NCBI RefSeq assembly: GCF_963576675.1
Contig: NC_088911.1
Span: forward strand, 131,815,929 to 131,879,928
Length of the DNA stretch: 64,000 nucleotides
Direction of reading: 5' to 3'
Source of the DNA: Euphorbia lathyris
Lineage: Eukaryota; Streptophyta; Magnoliopsida; Malpighiales; Euphorbiaceae
Both the position numbers and the translations under genes were made by a program. The notes below the pieces were generated by a model. That model had not been told where the DNA came from. It made no database searches and saw only the letters and a list, made by a program, of their open reading frames with translations. Within the stretch, counting starts at the first letter, position 1, and the number at the start of each line of letters is the position of its first letter. Below, one piece after another: positions 11,120 to 22,922 of this stretch.

Positions 11120-11638
11120 GGGTAAATTACATCCATGGCCATTGAACTTTATCCATTTAACATTGTGGCCACTGAAGTTCAATTCTTAACAGTATGGCTA
11201 CTGAACTTTACATCTTTTAATACCGGTAGCCATTCAACGCCTCAAAACGACTACTGACGGTTTAAAAATAAAAAACTTGAAGAGTTAATAACATTCTAAG
11301 GAACTTTAATTCTTGAAAATTTTCGTTTTGAGGTAATGTAGGTATTGTTTGGTTAGGAGAGAGAAAGTGAATTTTCAGAGATAGAGAAAGCTCCAAAAAA
11401 GGTAATGTTTGAAAATAAAAACTGTGGTTTCATAGTAAATGTCGTTCTGAACAACTTTAATTCTTGAATATTTTCATTTTGAGGTCGTTAACGGTTATTT
11501 TGAGTACTTGATTAAAGTTGGATGGCCATCGGTATTAAAAAGTGTAAAGTTTAGTGGTCATACTATTAAGAATTGAAGTTCGGTGGCCACAATGTTAAAA
11601 TGCGTAAAGTTTAGTAGCCATGGGTGTAATTTACCCAA
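11120..11638. mobile_element. Long-TIR MITE, GGGTAAATT family, second copy
   Basis: The left arm GGGTAAATTACATCCATGGCC is mirrored by the right arm (GGGTAAATTACACCCATGGC when reverse-complemented), and the arms extend for well over 100 bp. Approximate 8-bp flanks AAAAAACT and AAAAATCT match at 7 of 8 positions. 519 bp, non-coding. The interval 11,640-12,160 holds nothing recognisable. Confidence 0.75.
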
Positions 11639-12164
11639 AAAATCTATTTCCCTTTTTAGTGGCTTTTTGAAAATGTTAGACGTGTTGGGCTTATGGATCT
11701 AGTGCTAGTAGGCCTTTTCCATTATATTTTCTTTGAAAAAAGTAAAAAGAAAAACCTTTTAGATTGTAAGTTGCTATAACTTCAAAGAGACATTTCAATC
11801 ATTTCCACTTTTAATTCTAAATTTGGATTTTTTGAGTTCATAATTTCAAATGAGGTTCATAACTCTTTAAAGTTTAACATCTTTACCCCTCATTTCACGT
11901 CAGAAATTACGGAATGACATATGCCTTTAACATAACTGTTATTGACATCCATTAAGATACTATACCACTGCTTTCCTACTTAAATATGGCACACACAACC
12001 TAAATCTATTATAAATATAAGGTACAACATTTAAAATGTACTCACTCGTTCATTCTACTAGCTCACTTAAGCTTTCATACTTTTCGGTATTATCTATCAC
12101 CGATTTAGGCATCAAAGCAAGATCACCAGTTCCCGACACCTCTCTAACCAATTTTCAGGTGATT

Positions 12165-12730
12165 AGTGGGTCCAACAAGACCAGTTTCGATGGGAATGGG
12201 TAGGGTACCTGTGGATAGTGTCAATTTCAAACTCTTACCCGTTTTTTTAATTACACGTACCCGTCCTATTACTCTAATGAGTATACTTTTCGCATCACAT
12301 AACCATCCCATGCAATTCATGGGTACCTGCATGTACCCTTACTCGTTAAGAATCAATCCATAAAACAAAAAATATTGCGAATTTAACAAAGTATAAATTT
12401 AATAAATCATCCATCTAAAAATTGAACAAATTGAATCTTAATCAATAAGAATAAAGTAGCTTAATTATATCACTTAATGGTTGAAGTACAAAAGGCTGAG
12501 GGTTGAATCCCACATCTTACATCTAAAAAATAATAATATTTTTTAATATATAAAATATTTATGACAGATACCGGATATCCTGGGGGTATTCTCATACCCA
12601 TCACATACCCGTCACAGGTAATGGTTTTGATTCCATACCCGTCCCATATCCTTTTATACATGGTGCAGGTAGTCCCATTAGGATCGGGTTGTACCGGATA
12701 TCCACGGATACAGTACCTATTGCCATCCAT
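12165..12730. mobile_element. hAT-like GGTACCC-rich repeat, near full-length copy
   Basis: The left end (about 12,172: GATGGGAATGGGTAGGGTACC) is the inverted counterpart of the right end (TTGCCATCCATAG), giving TIRs of roughly 30 bp, diverged. The right 330 bp match 5076-5412. An internal tRNA-like segment (12,466-12,525) carries a B-box-like GGGTTGAATCCC. No coding potential. The TSD was not convincingly found; left end uncertain by several bases. Confidence 0.55.
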
Positions 12731-13740
12731 AGTTTGGTATTATCACATCAATTGGTGCAGTGAGCATGGATTGAACAGATTTGCACCATGACTCAGATGA
12801 ACAACTATGTAATCAAGTCAACCTCTTCCTTTTTCTTCAGCTCCGCCGGCTAGGAAATAAGATTTGGTATACACAAGCAACAACTTGATAAATCCAACAC
12901 AGATCACCTCAGCATTAGCCCAACAATTGAAGTCTGATTGGGCTCCCTATACCATGACCAACAAAGGTTCATGGACGAAATCATGAAAAAACTTATCTAC
13001 AACATATGCTTAGTTAAAGAGTTTATGAATGCCCTCAAAACTGAGCATGCATCACATATGGAGGTCATTAGGACAAAGTTGAAGGAGACAACGGAGGCCA
13101 ATAAACAAGTAGATAGACACGACTATTGTTTATTCTATCAGACATCACATGGTCCGCACATGCCCTAGAAAGAAAAACATGTCTTTGGATTCCCAGCAGG
13201 ACGTATCCTAAGGGTGATTTAGGGAAAAAGAATCTAGCCTCGCACACCGAAAGTAATGCCATTCACATACATGTCCTAAATATTGCTACCGTTCTAACGA
13301 ATGTGGATCTCCCAAGAGGAGTAAAGCTATTTTCCAAGTTTCAGTCGGGTCTCATTTTTGGCATTATGAGGAAAATCGAAATAAAACTTGGAGACTAAGA
13401 TCTGATGATACCTTAAACCGAATAAAATGGTGGAGGAGGGAGAAAATACGTTCCTTAAGGAGGAAATGTATAATCTCATCTAAAAGGAACTCTATGTATG
13501 GATCAATTTACGGATACCACAAATAATAGATGTTAGCACACCACATTATACTGAGATTATGGATAAGTCCATACTACGAGAGTTCAAATATCCAACATTG
13601 AAAGAATACAACATGACTATTGATCCAACCGAATATATGAAGAACTTTCGTCGAGCCCTAAAGACCATAACAGCCATAGATGCACCCATGTGCCAACTTT
13701 TCCCACCATGCTTAAAGTATCCGCAACATGCTCGAAAAGT
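12730..13740 (+). pseudogene. Decayed Ty3/gypsy gag
   Basis: Open segments in shifting frames. The clearest is 13,559-13,740, reading YPTLKEYNMTIDPTEYMKNF and then CQLFPPCLKYP, which follows the pattern of the gypsy retrotransposon gag domain (a YDG-TDP-EH-like motif, then a C-AFP-L motif). Upstream, 12,938-13,110 is a charged helical stretch. It ends abruptly at about 13,740, where a copy of the GGGTAAATT-family MITE arm begins. It is the first piece of a plus-strand gypsy whose protease, RT, RNase H and integrase pieces follow at 16.4, 31.8, 34.6 and 35.4 kb. Assignment to the same copy is inferred from order and orientation. Confidence 0.6.
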
Positions 13741-13913
13741 GGTTGTTAACAACTTTAATTTTTTATTTTCCATTTTGAGATCGTCATGAGTGAATCTGAC
13801 TTGGCCAATGAGAAAATGACAATTATATTAGTAAAATGAAAAGTTCAGGAGCCATAATATTCGATTTTAAAATTTAAGGGTCATAATGAATCAATTAGTG
13901 AAATTTACTCAAA
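13738..13913. repeat. GGGTAAATT-family MITE, right arm only
   Basis: GGTTGTTAACAACTTTAATTTTTT through GTGAAATTTACTC matches 10,017-10,205. The left arm is missing; the element starts within gag sequence and passes into the 0.8-kb dispersed repeat exactly as at 10.2 kb. Confidence 0.65.
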
Positions 13914-13926
13914 AATTATCTTATCA

Positions 13927-14710
13927 ATATAGCTTAGTCCATCTCTCTCCATTTCCAATGTGAGATTCAGTCCAACTCTACTCTGTTAACATTATTTATG
14001 GCAACTACTTGCTCTAGCCTTCCACCCTAATATCACCCCTCAGGATTGGATCGTTACTAATGGCTTAGTCCAATACCATGTAAATAAGAACTGCTTTGAC
14101 CAAAGTCTCATTCTTTAGATTTCATAACTTTAAGTCTCACTCATTGGGCTTCATAACTTTAGCAGACGTTTACGTGTATTGAAAACTCATCTTACTAATA
14201 TAGCACAATCAATCTCTTTCCATTTCTGATGTGGATTCTGTTCATTCTTGTTCACATCGTCTTTTTTTAAGAATCGCTCTTGGCTCAAGCCTTCCAACCT
14301 AATGCCACCCTTTCAGAATCAAGTCATTGCAGGCACACGAGCTTCTATCTGGTTTATCACAGAACCAATACATCATACACAGAGAGTTTATTTTGATATC
14401 AATTGTAACAACTCGGTTCAATACTATGTAGATATTGTCCATTTCATGTTAAGTCTCATTCCTTACTCTTTGCAATTTTAAAATGCATATATACATATTT
14501 GAAACACAAATTACTAGCACAGTCTAGTCAAATATCTCTCTACTTTCGATGCAAGGTTCAATTTATTTATGTTTCCAAGTCATTTTTTACCCAGTATCAA
14601 TTTTTCAGATTTGGGTTGTTATAATCACTGTTTCAGTTGTCGAATTTGTATTGGAAATGCCCTATATATAAACTCTGAATATAAAGTGAATAATAAGTAT
14701 GTAAATTAAT
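13927..14710. repeat. Dispersed repeat, about 0.8 kb, copy 2
   Basis: Partner of 10,207-10,990 (see there). It is more compact in the middle and carries GTCTCACTCATTGGGCTTC, CGTGTATTGAAAACTCATC and ATCAATTGTAACAACTCGG. Non-coding. Confidence 0.65.
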
Positions 14711-16380
14711 CATACAAGGATAAATTTACAATTTATATAAAATTTATTGATGTAGGGCTAATAAATTATTTACCCCATATATTATATACTCACATGAGAT
14801 ATAAATTAAAAAAAAAAAGGTGAAAATACTATGGGCCTCATTATTTATCTAAATTATTGGTATTTACCTTCTAACTTATCATTATGTAAAATTTGCCCCA
14901 CCAACTATTACAATTTGTAAAATTTCAGTAATATAAATGGTAAATTAACAATTTTTTCAATAATTTTTTGTAAATCGGGTTTCTACTAAGGTTTTAACAA
15001 AACTATTAATTTATTATTTACATGAGATTTTATAAATTTTGATAAATGAGGAGGCAAAATCTAATATTTTTGAATAAAAGTTACCAAATAACAAATGAGT
15101 AGGAAAACTAACATTTTAAATAAATAAAAAGACCTACAGTTTTTTTTTTTGAACAAACAGTGTTTTATTTTTAAGTCTAAATAAAAATGATAATTATGTT
15201 AAATATGTCCTGAATTTCGGCCATATAGTGAAGATGGGCCTTTCAGCCCATGTAACGCATTTACTTGCTATCTTTGAAAAAAAGGCCCAAAACTTCATTC
15301 TTTGGGCTGTACAATTCTTCAAATGAATTGTCACTAAATCTCAAATCTTTGCCTGCTGAATTGGAGAACTATTGATTATTGTGGTCTCTTGAACTTATGT
15401 AAACGTTTTACACAATAACACAATTTATAAAAATAATCAGTTTAACATAATTATCATTTTTATATCATTTATATAATAATAATTGTATAAATATTATATT
15501 TCAGAATTCAATTTATTTTTCAAAGCCTATCCAACTCTAAGAGGCCTAATTTCAAAGAAGAAGCCCACAAGGTTCATCATGGTGGGAACTGCCCCACTGT
15601 CCAACCCAATGGTGAAACGGTGTTTTCACACATTTAGCAACCTATAAATAGATAATATCTACTTTCTTTCTCTTTATTTTTATAATATTCCAATTTTTTT
15701 ACTATTATTAAATGTTATACTTTGGCATTAGAGTGTATCCAAGAGTCCCACCCTAATGCATGTCAACATGTATATGAAGAAGTTAACTTGAAGGTTAGAA
15801 CAGACTAAACATTTGGTACGGTGAATGTGGATTCTACTCCTCAACCTCTGGATTCTTCAGTCCTAACAACTCGAGACATTTTTTAAAAGCATGAATAGAC
15901 AAATGCTTAGAGACACTACTCAAGGTAAGTCCACTCTTCAACTAAAAAATATGAAAAGAAAGTAGACCTCATATCGCGAGGAGAAGAATGAACCTCGAAC
16001 TATATTGGGCAAGACCTCGAGGTGAGTGATCTTGGGAAAATACAATTGAGATGCCTGAAACAACTCGAAACTTTGCGATAAATACTAACACAATGTGCTC
16101 GCCTCATTACTCACATATGACTCAAACAAGAGATACAGAGAGAGAAGCAGCAACAATATCACAACTCGAGATATATTAAGTCTCGAGTAAATGACATTGG
16201 CTGTTCAAATTATGTGGGTGGAGTAAATGTCATTCGTCAAAGAATATATTCTTCATTCAGTTTCTCAAGAAAATAGGCAAAGAAGGGAAAGAGAGAAGTT
16301 TTCCTTGTGCAATCCCACCAATAGTAACTACACAGAATGATGCTTTGATAATTTTCGTTAATATTAACAATTTCATAGTT
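14711..16380. other. Non-genic stretch, possible 5' LTR and leader of a gypsy element
   Basis: No gene is seen. A TATA-like CTATAAATAG at about 15,641 followed by leader-like sequence with TTTGGTACGGTGAATGTGGA at about 15,813 recalls the LTR-end/primer-site region of plant gypsy elements (compare TTTGGCGCCGTCTGTGGGA). The segment 15,960-16,200 has several CCTCGA/CTCGAG-containing phrases. The LTR boundaries could not be defined. Confidence 0.3.
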
Positions 16381-16680
16381 CACAGGATTATGGCAGACAC
16401 AAGGAGCTTAGTAAATCTACTGACTACACAAGCTTTGAAGAAGTTGAAGGCACTTTGAAAAATGTTGCATGAAGGTACCTTTCTGTTGGTTAGATTGTCT
16501 AACGTGGAAGTGCCCACAGTTCCATTGCATTGGAAGACGGCGAACGACGTCGTGTGGTCGAAGAAAAATTTCAGGGCAACGTATCAAAGATTGCTTAATA
16601 AAATGTTTCAAGAACACATAAGCAAAACAATGTACGTATATGTTGATGATGTGGTTGTGATGAGTGCCGGAGCTGAAGAT
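16381..16680 (+). pseudogene. Decayed gypsy protease and reverse transcriptase fragment
   Basis: 16,387-16,455 reads MADTRSLVNLL-TQALKKLK, recognisable as the retropepsin active site with D-T-G-S changed to D-T-R-S. Then 16,540-16,670 reads FRATYQRLLNKMFQEHISKT followed by YVDDVVV, the RT fingers/palm region with an intact YVDD. The stretch between protease and RT is missing, so this is an internally deleted copy. At 16,681 the reading breaks off with the insertion of the Sirevirus element; the frame continues after that element at 31,823 (AED, then HYGDI). Confidence 0.85.
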
Positions 16681-18156
16681 TGTTGGTCCCGTGTGATTAG
16701 TTCCAAAGGGGGGTTAGGAACTAATGTAACTTTTTTCATTTAATTATGCTGACTTAATTAATTCTTAAGTTATTTGACTTTATTTTGGTCAGCACGGCCG
16801 AGAGATGTAAGACAGCTTTAGTCAGATGCTGACTAGAACTGTTTTACTTATGAGTTGGGAGTTAACACTCGAGGTCAGCTTCCAACTCAGCACCACAATT
16901 ACTCAGAGTCAGCTTTTGCAATTTATATCCTGAGTAATTTTATCAAGCAACACATACAAATATATATTGAGAGAGAGTTAGAAATTACTTAGCAAGACTT
17001 ATCCTGGTTCGGCCTCTCCTCCTACGTCCAGTCCCTAGAGTCTCTCCGGGATTTTTCAATCCAATACTGAGCTCTTTAAAGGTAGAGCACAAACTGTTTA
17101 CAAGGCAGTTGAATATGCAAGAGTACATTCCGCTATTCGTCTACTCAACTCCTACTGAGCGCTATAACCGAACACTCAAATTCTCTACCGCTGAGTACTT
17201 AAAACTGAGTACCCAGCACAACTCTCTCAATTTTACAATTGACACAAACTTGTTCTTTCTAGATGAAGAACACTTTAGATGATTACAAAATCAATCTAGC
17301 TTTTACACAGAAATGGAAATTTGGTGTAAGATCTTTTTCTTGTTTGAATGTGCTTTTGTATGTATGCTCTTTTTTTCTTTTTATTTTTCGGCAATCGTCT
17401 TAGGATCCAAGAATGAACTTGTCCTTTTATAGTTGAGGTCTGAAGCTATAATGATTTGTATCTGGAATTATCCGTTGGATTCAAACGGATCTATTGCGTC
17501 ATTGTACTGGTCAGCTTCAGATTTTGCAGGCCAATCCTGTCGTCTGAAATTAGCAGGCGTCAGGCTTGTCTTCTTCTGGCAGGTTCGTCTTCTAGCGCCA
17601 ATTCGTATTTTAGCTAACAGACAGTTGACCCATGCATCTCGAAATTGACTCTATGCGTAATTCCAAGGCTTCTGTTATTGGTGCAAACAGTTGTCGGATC
17701 TTATCTTCTAGCAAACAGATCAATCGCGCTGTCCTGATGAACGCTCAGCTTGACTTTATTGATGTTGCTTTTGTTCTTTGTTTCTGAGTCATATTCTTAC
17801 TCAGTTTCCGTGGTCAGCTTCGTCTGCAAGCATTAGTTTAGAGGAAGACTTCTCTTCTTTGATACTGAGTTGCGTTCCACTCAGCTTCTTTGGCCAGCTT
17901 CATTTTCAAGCGTTTGTTCTGAAGATGTCTTTTCTTGTATTATACTGAGTTACACTCCACTCAGCTTGTGCTGTGTTCTCATGCTGACTTCGTCCTGTCT
18001 TAATTTTTATTTCTATTTTCATTTATACTTATACTCAACATTGAACAAACATATTAGTACAATTAAATCAAAGCACTTAAATTTAATTACATCTTAATAA
18101 TGGATTAACTTAAATCATTTTGTCAAATCAAAATCATGTGAAAAGGTGTTTCAACA
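16681..18156 (-). repeat. Sirevirus 3' LTR
   Basis: 1476 bp, TGTTGAAACACC...GGGACCAACA on the minus strand. It contains a TATA box (ACTATAAAAGGAC, near 17,425) and, upstream of it in U3 (about 17,790-17,990), repeated ACTGAGT-N8-ACTCAG inverted pairs and GTCAGCTTC repeats. Confidence 0.95.
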
Positions 18157-18170
18157 AACTCCCCCATTTT
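18157..18170 (-). promoter_or_regulatory. Sirevirus polypurine tract
   Basis: Minus-strand AAAATGGGGGAGTT directly abuts the 3' LTR start TGTTGAAAC. This is the expected plus-strand primer of reverse transcription. Confidence 0.9.
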
Positions 18171-18682
18171 GATGTTGGCAAAATATTTAATTATGGAACT
18201 CAGCATTGAGATTTCCCATGATTGAAATTCTTTTTATACTTATGAAGTTACTCCCTCGTAAGGGTTGCATCTATTGACTTAAATTAACTCTAAACCTTCT
18301 AAGATTTAATTGAGTAAAATTAAGACATGCCTATACTGACATAGTTCAATTCTAGACCTTCCAAGATCTAATTCAGATGAGCCTAGGTCAGCTTTCAGAA
18401 GAGTTCAATGCTTGACACATATGTTTACTCAGTTCTATAAACAGTCAGTTTAGGTATCAGAGTTATGAAAGGATGTATCAGAGCTAATGTGTACTGAGTA
18501 TGTTCCTTTTTAATTTTGTTTGTTTGTTCATTTAAGACAGATCAGCACAAAGCATAATAAGTAAGTAAGCATCACATACGATTTGTCAATTTGAATAAAG
18601 GATGCATATTATAGATGGTCAGAATTAACAAAATAGAACACGCCAGATAGAAACTACAAGTCAAAAGCTAAGACTAGCCAAT

Positions 18683-21600
18683 CTATTTCTTCCTGTTGAC
18701 TTGAGCTTGGTTAGCTAGCCCTTTGCCTTTGGCGTTTCTTTGCTGCTGACTCTGAGTTGCGGAACCAGATGCCTCCCCCGTGTTCTGCTGAGTTCCAGCA
18801 GCTTGCTTTTCTTTCTCCCCTATTTTTCCATCATCAGAAGATGGAGGAATAAATGTCTCGCGAAGAACAGCATGATTTAGTTTGGCTGAGTATGCTTGGA
18901 GTTGACTCGTACTCTTCCAAAGACCGTCAAAGACTGTCATGCCATCGTCCAGAGTGGCAGCATGGATCCTAATGTTAGCACTTAGCATGCTCAAGAGATA
19001 CTCATGTGATTTCCCAATCCAAGTTATAGATTCTGACAGCTTGGCATAAGATTGATGGTACATTTTGAGCAACGCATCATCATAGAACTGACGTTGAGCG
19101 TTGGTATGTCGGACATGTTTAAGTGTGGCTTGAGAATACTGCAGAATCTCATTTGTCTTGACTTGGTCAGTATCCATTTCTTCTTTACTCAAGTTGAGTA
19201 GGCGAACAACTTCACTTATTTGCTCAATGGAACACTGGGAGGAGGAGGAGATTAATTCACAAGTCCCGGTCAACTCAGAACTTATCTGGGTAAAGAGTTG
19301 ATGAACCTCAACAAAGGTTGCATAGATTGAGTTCACAGCTGATAGAGTATTGAGTTGACCCTGGATAGAGTTCATGTGAATGACCATTGTCAGCTGGAGT
19401 TCAGCCAGCTTCACGATAGATTCTTGCTTGGGTTGTTGAGATTGAAAAGATGTCATGACACTCAGTAAGTCCTTGAGACCCTTGATTTCAGTCAAAAGCT
19501 GAATGACAGAAGAGAGTTGAGTTGGCTCAACATTGACAGACCCAGCAGCATCAGCATTAGATTGATGAATATCTTGAATTAAGGCTTGAGCTGAGTCAAT
19601 GATTCTTCGTCCAGACTCAGTAGCATGCAGGTAAGCATAAGATTCATCATGTTGTGGTTCAGAGGCCGGAAATGGAATAGGACCGGATGGAGGAGGAGTA
19701 TTTTGCTGTCCAGACTTAGATGTGCCAGCTTGGTCAGCAGCTAGGCTTTTATTCAGATCAGCGGCATGAACTGACTGATTTTCATTCTGCGTTGAAGGAT
19801 TTGGAAGAGGTGGATTGGCAGAGATATTGACATGTTCAGAGTCAGCCTGAAGTTGATTAGTTTCAGAGGGTTGAGGTAGTTCAGTTCTGACCTGAGCAGG
19901 ATTTTCCTTTACTAACTCATTGTCTTGAGCAGTAGGAACTTCGAGCACTTGCTCGGCAGAAATAGGACCTTATGGAGCTTTGGGGTCAGCTTGTTCCTCA
20001 GCTTGAGAAACAAAGGCTTGCTTTTTCTTGATTTGGTCTAAGGTTGGTTCAATGACGGTGTTGAAGAACTAGAACTGAAGTGTGGTAAGGTCAGAGATTG
20101 GTTCCCTTAGCGGAGAATCGTCCAGAAGGTCGATGACTGGAGTTTTCTGAGCCTTTCGCTTAAGTCGTTTTCCTGTGCTGTCCTTTTTGTTTGGAGGTGA
20201 GGGATCAGCTGGAATAGAGTCAAAAGACTCAGAAGAGGAGTTTAGCCCAAGGTCAGCATTGAGATCACTCACAACTTTGTCTTTCGCTATGGACTCAGTA
20301 TCAACTGTCTTACTTTGCTCAGTTGGATTCTCAGTCAGCTCAGCATCAACTGTTTGATCAACATCCTTACTTGGCTCAACATCATCTGTTCTTTCAACAT
20401 CAAACTGACCTTCATCATTACCCAGTTCTTCCTCCTGGTCAGTAGGAGTCTTCTCAAGATCAATTTCTTGACTTCTCACGAAGTGTGAGTCTTCAGAGAC
20501 CAAAAAGTCAAGAGGAGGTGCATCAATTGGTTTTACCCCAGAAGTTTTCTTCTTCTTTTGTAGAGGTTGCTCGGGAGTTTCCTCACTTTCTTCCTCAGGC
20601 TCAACTTGCCTTTCTCGTTTCTCTGGCTGACTTAGGTTCCTTCTCACCTTGAGTTTGGTCAGTAGCAGCTTTGCTAGAGATTATTCTCAGCTTCCTCGAA
20701 GTTGTGTTGACATCCTTAGCGGATTGGTCAATTTTCCGCTTCTTATCTTGCCTTGTTCGGTCAGCGTGTTCAACCATTACTTTCTTTCCCTTTTTGGCAG
20801 CTTCAACCCCTTCTTCATTTTCTTCTGCACCTTTCCCCTTTTTGGATTTGATGGGTTGGTTGTATGCTAACCCGAACAGTAGGGCATCACTTATTTCTGT
20901 ACCCCATATTTCTATTTCCCCGACAGTGCTCACCTGGTGGTCCTGGAGAATTTTCGTGATGAGGGAGCCCATCCTGAGTTTCCATGTGCTCCGTTGAAAT
21001 GCACCGACAAGAAATACGAGCATGTTGAGTGGTTTGTAGGTCAGCATGTGCCAGATGAAGTTTTGCTCGAAATTAGAGGCTAATGAGGCAGAGTTGACCT
21101 TAGGGAAGATGAAGTTGGTCAGGATGTAATGAGCCATCTTTTGATTCTGACCCATACACGTGCTGGCTATTTCTCCTTTGTGGTCCTTCGGTTTACAGAA
21201 TTCAACTGGGTAGTCAAGTTTAGCGTTTGTGGACCTGAGTTCTTTACCTTTGGCCAGCATCTTTAGCAAGGTTGCTAGATAGGACGGAGTAATCGTTATT
21301 TTCTTGCCTTTAACACTAGTTACCAGATGGTCAACATTGTCCTTTTTAACCCTGAGGTTTGACTAAAATTCCCTTACTAACTGTGGGAAGGTATTTTCGG
21401 AGAGAGAGAAGAATTCAGACCATCCATTTTTGGAGATCCACTCACAGAAGGGTTGCTCAGCCTCAACGAATCCCTTAGAGAACCAGCGGCACCGGAGTAC
21501 CTCGCAATTCTGTACACTATTGTAAACCTGAAGAAATACCTCCTCCTTAGGTTATTTCTTCTTCTTTAGTTTCTTCGACGGAGTGGCCTGGTCAGCTTGG

Positions 21601-21761
21601 GGGGTTTTGCTCGGAGTGGTAGCTTTAGATTGGTCATGCTGACCATGTCCCTGAGACTCAGTTGAAGTCTCCTCATGCTCCAGCTCAGTATGAGATGAAG
21701 GATTTTCGTCGGAGTGATTTTGGTCGTAATCGGCACCGGAGATATTCTGGGAATCAGACAT
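18683..21761 (-). pseudogene. Sirevirus third ORF (so-called env-like position), coiled-coil protein of unknown role
   Basis: Runs downstream of pol from MSDSQNISGADYDQNH at 21,761 to a stop at 18,683. 21,761 to about 20,640 is one frame with two stops (at 21,552 and near 21,360); a frameshift near 20,630 moves it to a second frame, which holds two more stops near 20,069 and 19,970. Parts in order: Ser/Thr/Glu-rich N terminus ending SKKLKKKK; a globular part (about 21,540-20,900) resembling plant retrotransposon ORFs labelled putative transposon protein; Lys-rich and acidic linker with KKKKTSGVK and GKRLKRKAQK; a helical, heptad-like segment (about 19,500-18,900); a Gln/Lys-rich tail. I see no signal peptide or membrane segment. 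Position fits the Sirevirus env-like gene, but an envelope role is not supported. Confidence 0.75.
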
Positions 21762-22258
21762 GATTTTCTTGAGAAATTTTGAGAGGTTTTGGGATTTAAG
21801 AGAGAGAGAGATTGAATGCCAGAAGTTTTGAATTTAAAGAGGTATGAATGGGAATTCGTCCACAATTTATAAGGATGCCAAGTTGATCTGAAGGGTTGGA
21901 ATAGCCGTTTTACCTCGAGATGTTCAATCGACAATTATTCTGGCATTTATGACACAATCGGCGCATGTGTTTTCGAATTATTGCGCCTACATCATCCTAG
22001 GTGGCTATTAATACGCGTGCTAGCATTTATTGTGCATGAGAGTTTTACTCAGTTTCGAGAATCCTAATCGTTTGAGATTCTAGGAGGTCAGGGAAGGTAC
22101 GTGTGCTTAGTAACTCAGTTTAGGATAATCACTCAATATGTATGTCTACTCAGCATAGGGTGATATAGTTCATATTTAGCTCAACATGCAACAGTTACTA
22201 ATTTAGCACAAATCACTCAGCATGGTAATCACTCAACATTCGATTTAAACATAGATTT
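21762..22258. other. Spacer between pol and the third ORF
   Basis: No open frame of note. It contains ACTCAG-type phrases like those in the LTR. Confidence 0.5.
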
Positions 22259-22922
22259 TTAGTGAAGAGGATTAGACATACTGATAGTTTCCCTTAGTAT
22301 GTTAAATTGCTCACGAGCCAGAGGCTTCGTAAAGATATCCGCAAGCTATTCATCTGTTGGAACATAGGTCAGCTTGATCTCACCCTTGAGTATATGACCC
22401 CTTATGAAGTGATGCCTTATGCTGGCATGCTTCATCCTGCTGTGTTGGATTGGATTTTTGGATAAGTCAATGGCACTTTTGTTGTCACATTTGACTTCGA
22501 TGGTCTCTGTTTTTACACCATAATCCTCAAGCTGTTGCTTAATCCATAGGACCTGGGCCACACAGCTTCCAGCAGCAATGTACTCAGCTTCAGTTGTTGA
22601 CATGGCCACTAACGATTGCTTCTTGCTGAACCAAGATACTAGACAGCTTCCAAGGAAGTGACACCCTCCTGAAGTACTCTTACGCTCTAGCTTATCTCGT
22701 CCATAGTCAGCATCAGTATATCCAATGAGTGTAAAGTCATTTGTATTTGGATACCATAAACCTGCATTAACTGAGCTCTGCAAATATCTGAAAATTCTTT
22801 TTACAGCTATAAGGTGAGATTCCCTGGGGTCAGCTTGGTATCTTGCACAATAACATACTGAGTACTGAATGTCAGGCCTACTAGCGGTAAGATAAAGTAG
22901 AGAGCCAATCATACCTCGATAT
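22259..22922 (-). pseudogene. Sirevirus pol, RNase H part
   Basis: Minus-strand translation from RGMIGSLLYLTASRPD through the copia RNase H motifs YTDADYGRDKLERKSTSGGC, STTEAEYIAAGS, CDNKSAIDLSKN and HIRGH-like sequence to ADIFTKPL. A TAG replaces the codon just before LADIFTKPL (22,346-22,348); the frame ends with TAA at 22,259-22,261. Its upstream neighbour, the RT, continues at 24,324 after the solo LTR; the join falls between SKLY and RGMIG and the frame is kept once the insertion is discounted. Confidence 0.93.

Noticed and set aside
20175..20997. Plus-strand open frames opposite the Sirevirus third ORF
   Set aside because: Shadows of the Glu/Lys-rich minus-strand coding sequence, with no start context or family match.
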